Shown here: piece by piece, positions 60,820 to 64,000 of the stretch | Numbering within the stretch: position 1 is the first letter of the stretch | How the letters are laid out: each line of letters opens with the position of its first letter | Origin: Plantactinospora endophytica | GTDB lineage: Bacteria; Actinomycetota; Actinomycetes; Mycobacteriales; Micromonosporaceae | Assembly: GCF_016862915.1 (NCBI RefSeq) | Contig: NZ_BONW01000021.1 | Coordinates: 186,001-250,000 of the forward strand | Reading direction: 5' to 3' | Length of the DNA stretch: 64,000 nt | Notes under the pieces: model-generated | Database searches by the model: none | Seen by the model: only the letters and a program-made list of their open reading frames with translations | What the model was told of the DNA's origin: nothing | Position numbers and translations under genes: made by a program

Positions 60820-62037
60820 TCAGGCGGAGAGCTTCTTCGCCAGGTTGTGGTCCAGGGCGGACATGAACTCGTCGGTGGTCAGCCACGGGGCGTCGCGGGA
60901 GATGAGCAGCGCCAGGTCCTTGGTCATCTGGCCACCCTCGACGGTCTCCACGCAGACCTGCTCCAGCGCCTCGGCGAACCGGCTCACCTCGGGGGTGCCG
61001 TCCAGCTTGCCCCGGTGCGCCAGGCCACGGGTCCAGGCGAAGATCGACGCGATCGGGTTGGTCGAGGTCTTCTCGCCCTTCTGCCACTGCCGGTAGTGCC
61101 GGGTGACAGTGCCGTGCGCCGCCTCGGCCTCGACCGTACGGCCGTCCGGGGTCATCAGCACCGAGGTCATCAGGCCCAGCGAGCCGAAGCCCTGCGCCAC
61201 GGTGTCGGACTGCACGTCACCGTCGTAGTTCTTGCAGGCCCAGACGAAGCCGCCCTCCCACTTCAGCGCGGCGGCCACCATGTCGTCGATCAGCCGGTGC
61301 TCGTAGGTGATGCCGGCGGCGTCGAACTCCGAGGCGAACTCCGCCTCGAAGACCTCGGCGAAGAGGTCCTTGAACCGGCCGTCGTACGCCTTGAGGATGG
61401 TGTTCTTCGTGGACAGGTAGACCGGGTAGCCACGGTCCAGGCCGTACCGGAAGGAGGCCCGGGCGAAGTCCCGGATCGAGTCGTCGTAGTTGTACATCCC
61501 CATCGTGACGCCGCCACCGGGGAAGTTCGCCACCTCCATCTCAACCGGGGCGCCGCCGTCGGCCGGGGTGTAGGTGATGGTGACCGTGCCCGGCCCCGGC
61601 ACCACGAAGTCGGTGGCCTTGTACTGGTCGCCGTGCGCGTGCCGGCCGATGATGATCGGCTTGGTCCAGCCCGGTACCAGCCGGGGCACGTTGGACATGA
61701 TGATCGGCTCGCGGAACACCACGCCGCCGAGAATGTTCCGGATCGTGCCGTTCGGCGAGCGCCACATCTTCTTGAGGCCGAACTCCTCGACCCGGGCCTC
61801 GTCCGGGGTGATGGTGGCGCACTTCACGCCGACGCCGTGCTGCTTGATCGCGTTCGCCGCGTCGACCGTGACCTGGTCGTCGGTCTCGTCGCGGTACTGG
61901 ATCGAAAGGTCGTAGTAGTGCAGGTCGACGTCGAGGTACGGCAGGATCAACTGATCGCGGATCTGCTTCCAGATGATCCGGGTCATCTCGTCGCCGTCGA
62001 GTTCTACCACCGGATTCGTAACCTTGATCTTCGCCAT
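60820..62037 (-). CDS. icd: NADP-dependent isocitrate dehydrogenase
   Basis: A 405-residue citric-acid-cycle enzyme converting isocitrate to 2-oxoglutarate and CO2 with NADPH formation. It is of the eukaryote-like dimeric type [15 protein letters not shown], the substrate loop [48 protein letters not shown] and the NADP motif [19 protein letters not shown] precedes the ATG. A palindrome and the divergent MBL-fold gene lie upstream. Strongly conserved and confidently called. Confidence 0.97.
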   Translation of the reverse strand: MAKIKVTNPVVELDGDEMTRIIWKQIRDQLILPYLDVDLHYYDLSIQYRDETDDQVTVDAANAIKQHGVGVKCATITPDEARVEEFGLKKMWRSPNGTIRNILGGVVFREPIIMSNVPRLVPGWTKPIIIGRHAHGDQYKATDFVVPGPGTVTITYTPADGGAPVEMEVANFPGGGVTMGMYNYDDSIRDFARASFRYGLDRGYPVYLSTKNTILKAYDGRFKDLFAEVFEAEFASEFDAAGITYEHRLIDDMVAAALKWEGGFVWACKNYDGDVQSDTVAQGFGSLGLMTSVLMTPDGRTVEAEAAHGTVTRHYRQWQKGEKTSTNPIASIFAWTRGLAHRGKLDGTPEVSRFAEALEQVCVETVEGGQMTKDLALLISRDAPWLTTDEFMSALDHNLAKKLSA

Positions 62038-62071
62038 CGGGCGGCGCTCCTCTCCGGGACATCTGCTCTAG

Positions 62072-62111
62072 CAGTACGAGCGTACTGGAGAGCGATCAGG
62101 GGCCATACACT
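62072..62111 (+). promoter_or_regulatory. Palindromic operator and leaderless promoter of the MBL-fold gene
   Basis: CAGTACG-AG-CGTACTG (62072-62087) is a near-continuous palindrome in the icd/MBL gap. TACACT (62106-62111) lies 7 bases before ATG 62119, and the palindrome occupies the -35 position, so bound regulator would block that promoter. The regulator is unknown. Confidence 0.5.
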
Positions 62112-62118
62112 GCCTGCC

Positions 62119-62937
62119 ATGCTCACCCGTTCCGTGGGTCCGGTCACCGTCGTCGCGCTGCCGGACGCCGAGGGGTTGTTCTTCCAGCCCCGCGCCGAGG
62201 CGTTCCCGACCGCCACCGCCGCACACTGGCGACTCGCCGACGAACGCGACCCCGAGGCGGTGACCGCCGACGGGCAGTGGCGGCTGCCGTTCCGCTGCTT
62301 CGCGCTCCGCGTCGACGACGGCCCGGCCGCCGGCCGGGTGATCCTCGTCGACGCCGGCATCGGCCCGGCCGACGCGCCCGCCCGGCACTGGGCCCCGGTG
62401 CCCGGTCGGCTGCCGGCCACCCTCGCCGCCGTCGGCATCGCACCCGAGCAGGTCGACACGGTGGTACTCACCCACCTGCACACCGACCACATCGGCTGGG
62501 CGGTCACCGGCGCGGCCGGTACGCCGTACTTCGGCAACGCCCGCTACCTGCTGCAACGGGCCGACATCGAGGCCGTACGCCGGAACGACCCGTCCGGGGT
62601 GGCCGGATACCTGCTCGATCCGCTCACCGCCGCCGGCCAGCTCGACGCGCTCGACGGCGACCTGCGGCTCGGCACCGGAATCCGGATCGTGGCCACCCCG
62701 GGGCACACCCCCGGGCACCAGTCGGTCTTGGTCGAACATGCCGACCAGAGCCTGCTGCTCACCGGCGACCTGCTGGTGCACGCGGTGCAACTGGTCGCCC
62801 CCGAGCTGCCGTACGTGCACGAGGACGACCCGGTCACCGCCCGCGCCTCCCGGGAGCGGCTGCTCGCCGAACTGGCCGCCCGGCCGACCGCCACGCTCGG
62901 CACCCCGCACCTGAGTACACCCTTCGTTCCGCTGTAG
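62119..62937 (+). CDS. Metallo-beta-lactamase-fold hydrolase
   Basis: A 272-residue hydrolase with the metal motif [10 protein letters not shown] (His119, His121, Asp123, His124), then a second histidine motif [11 protein letters not shown] (about 195-205) and LLTGDLL. The layout matches the quorum-quenching lactonase/AttM-like branch and general MBL-fold hydrolases; the substrate cannot be told. No signal peptide. The leaderless -10 box supports ATG 62119. Divergent from icd. Confidence 0.9.
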   Translation: MLTRSVGPVTVVALPDAEGLFFQPRAEAFPTATAAHWRLADERDPEAVTADGQWRLPFRCFALRVDDGPAAGRVILVDAGIGPADAPARHWAPVPGRLPATLAAVGIAPEQVDTVVLTHLHTDHIGWAVTGAAGTPYFGNARYLLQRADIEAVRRNDPSGVAGYLLDPLTAAGQLDALDGDLRLGTGIRIVATPGHTPGHQSVLVEHADQSLLLTGDLLVHAVQLVAPELPYVHEDDPVTARASRERLLAELAARPTATLGTPHLSTPFVPL

Positions 62938-62999
62938 TACTGCTTCGAGTCGATTGTCGGGGGTGGTGTGCTTCGCCCCAGCTCAGCAGCATCGATGGC

Positions 63000-64000
63000 A
63001 TGACTTCTCCGTACCCGTTCAGCCGCCGACGCTTCGTCTCGGCGGCCGGTGCCGCGACCGCCGGCCTGGTGGTCGGACCGATGCTGCTCAACTCCGAGGG
63101 CGCGGCGGCGCACATCCCGTCCAGCGCGGGCGGCCCGCTGCCGACCGGCCTCTTCACCCTCGGCGTCGCCTCCGGCGACCCGCTGCCCGACGGCGTGGTG
63201 CTCTGGACCCGGCTCGCCCCGCAGCCGCTGCTCGGCGGCGGAATGCCGGACCGGCCGGTGCCGGTGCACTGGGAGGTGGCCGAGGACGAGCGGTTCCGCC
63301 GGATCCGCTGCCGGGGCACCGCGCTGGCCTCCCCCGACCTGGCCCACTCGGTGCACGTCGAGGTCTCCGGACTGCGCCCCGACACGGAATACCACTACCG
63401 GTTCCGGGCCGGCCGGGAGATCTCCCCGGTGGGCCGGACCCGGACCGCGCCGGCCGCGCACGCCCGGCCCCGGCGGCTCCGGTTCGCGTTCGCGAGCTGC
63501 CAGGACTACCAGGCCGGGGCGTACACGGCGCACCAGCACCTGGCCGAGGAGGATCTCGCCTTCGTGGCGTTCCTCGGCGACTACATCTACGAGAACCGGC
63601 CGAACCCGGCCGCGTACCGGGTGCACCAGGGCACCGACGAGCCGTACTCGCTTACCGACTACCGCAACCAGCACGCCCAGTACAAGACCGATCCGGATCT
63701 GCAACGGGCGCACGGGGCGTTCCCGTGGGTGGTCACCTTCGACGACCACGAACTGGACAACAACTGGGCCGACGAGATCCCGCAGGACCCGGCGCTCCAG
63801 ACCCCGGAGGCGTTCCGGGAGCGGCGGAAGGCGGCCTTCCAGGCGTACTACGAGCACATGCCGCTGCGCCGGTCGGCCCTGCCGCGCGGCCTCGACCTGC
63901 GGCTGTACCGGCGGCTGCGGTTCGGCGACCTGGCCACCGTGCACGTACTGGACACCCGGCAGTACCGCAGCGACCAGCCGGCGACGCTGGCCGACGCGCA
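63000..64000 (+). CDS. phoD: Tat-exported PhoD-family alkaline phosphatase, 3' end beyond the window
   Basis: A PhoD-type phosphatase/phosphodiesterase that releases phosphate from esters outside the cell. The twin-arginine signal ([11 protein letters not shown]) is followed by the N-terminal domain [20 protein letters not shown] and the metal-binding core [31 protein letters not shown] and [11 protein letters not shown]. About 333 residues are visible of an expected 500-550. ATG 63000 is the only start giving the Tat signal; the ATG at 62995 stops at once. The gene runs off the right edge. Confidence 0.93.
   Translation, partial: MTSPYPFSRRRFVSAAGAATAGLVVGPMLLNSEGAAAHIPSSAGGPLPTGLFTLGVASGDPLPDGVVLWTRLAPQPLLGGGMPDRPVPVHWEVAEDERFRRIRCRGTALASPDLAHSVHVEVSGLRPDTEYHYRFRAGREISPVGRTRTAPAAHARPRRLRFAFASCQDYQAGAYTAHQHLAEEDLAFVAFLGDYIYENRPNPAAYRVHQGTDEPYSLTDYRNQHAQYKTDPDLQRAHGAFPWVVTFDDHELDNNWADEIPQDPALQTPEAFRERRKAAFQAYYEHMPLRRSALPRGLDLRLYRRLRFGDLATVHVLDTRQYRSDQPATLADA

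Noticed and set aside
60576-60866. A plus-strand frame of about 96 codons between the VOC and icd genes
   Set aside because: It crosses the icd terminator and runs into the antisense of icd; no ribosome-binding site or family motif.

Overview
This window looks like a chromosomal segment of a high-GC actinomycete, most likely Micromonosporaceae (Micromonospora or a close relative). The evidence is the very high GC content, the many GTG and TTG starts, actinobacterial families (DUF501, DUF6907, DUF397, short ArgA) and the conserved actinobacterial order mfd / SurA-like lipoprotein / mazG ... eno / ftsB / DUF501 / argA / ppx. The genus is an inference. No rRNA, tRNA, CRISPR array, prophage or intact transposon was seen.

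Layout. 1-7.2 kb (minus strand): a partial type II NADH dehydrogenase, a MoxR/DUF58/DUF4129 membrane operon, a family 5 uracil-DNA glycosylase and a dienelactone hydrolase. 7.4-13.3 kb: a PadR/HAAS pair, a CmtR-type metal sensor with a cation diffusion facilitator and an isoprenylcysteine-methyltransferase-like protein, and a DHA2 exporter divergent from a MarR regulator. 13.3-17 kb is the most accessory-looking stretch: a DUF397 relic, a long inverted repeat, an SDR, a truncated GNAT relic, a Phe-rich leader peptide before a THUMP tRNA methyltransferase, 21-bp tandem repeats and a Doc/RHH toxin-antitoxin pair. 17-32 kb is mostly core: ppx, argA, DUF501, ftsB, eno, a DUF885 peptidase, an EamA transporter, an LpqI-like GH3, mazG, a SurA-like lipoprotein and mfd.

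32-43 kb: an AraC regulator, a secreted alpha/beta hydrolase, a TetR regulator, a DUF4240 protein, an S66 peptidase, PEP carboxylase, an ECF sigma factor with a putative anti-sigma partner, and a Tat-exported cell-wall amidase with a long 5' leader. 43-53.6 kb: a four-gene ABC-2 export operon, an APS kinase with a degenerate ATP-sulfurylase domain, a lacZ-deoR-galT operon and a serine hydrolase. 53.6-64 kb: an XRE regulator with a zinc-ribbon-like N terminus divergent from a DUF6907 gene, a secreted tandem-repeat (BTRD1-like) protein, a two-component system divergent from a lipoprotein, a VOC protein, isocitrate dehydrogenase, a metallo-beta-lactamase-fold hydrolase and the start of a PhoD phosphatase.

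Most regulators sit next to the genes they probably control, and many gene pairs overlap by 1 or 4 bases, which suggests translational coupling. Fourteen starts have a TANNNT-like -10 element 6-7 bases upstream and no Shine-Dalgarno sequence, as expected for leaderless transcripts. The most notable candidate system is at 15.0-15.2 kb. A leaderless leader peptide with three consecutive Phe codons can pair, through those codons, with the ribosome-binding site of a short ORF translationally coupled to a TrmN-like tRNA methyltransferase. TrmN is known to modify tRNA-Phe in Thermus.
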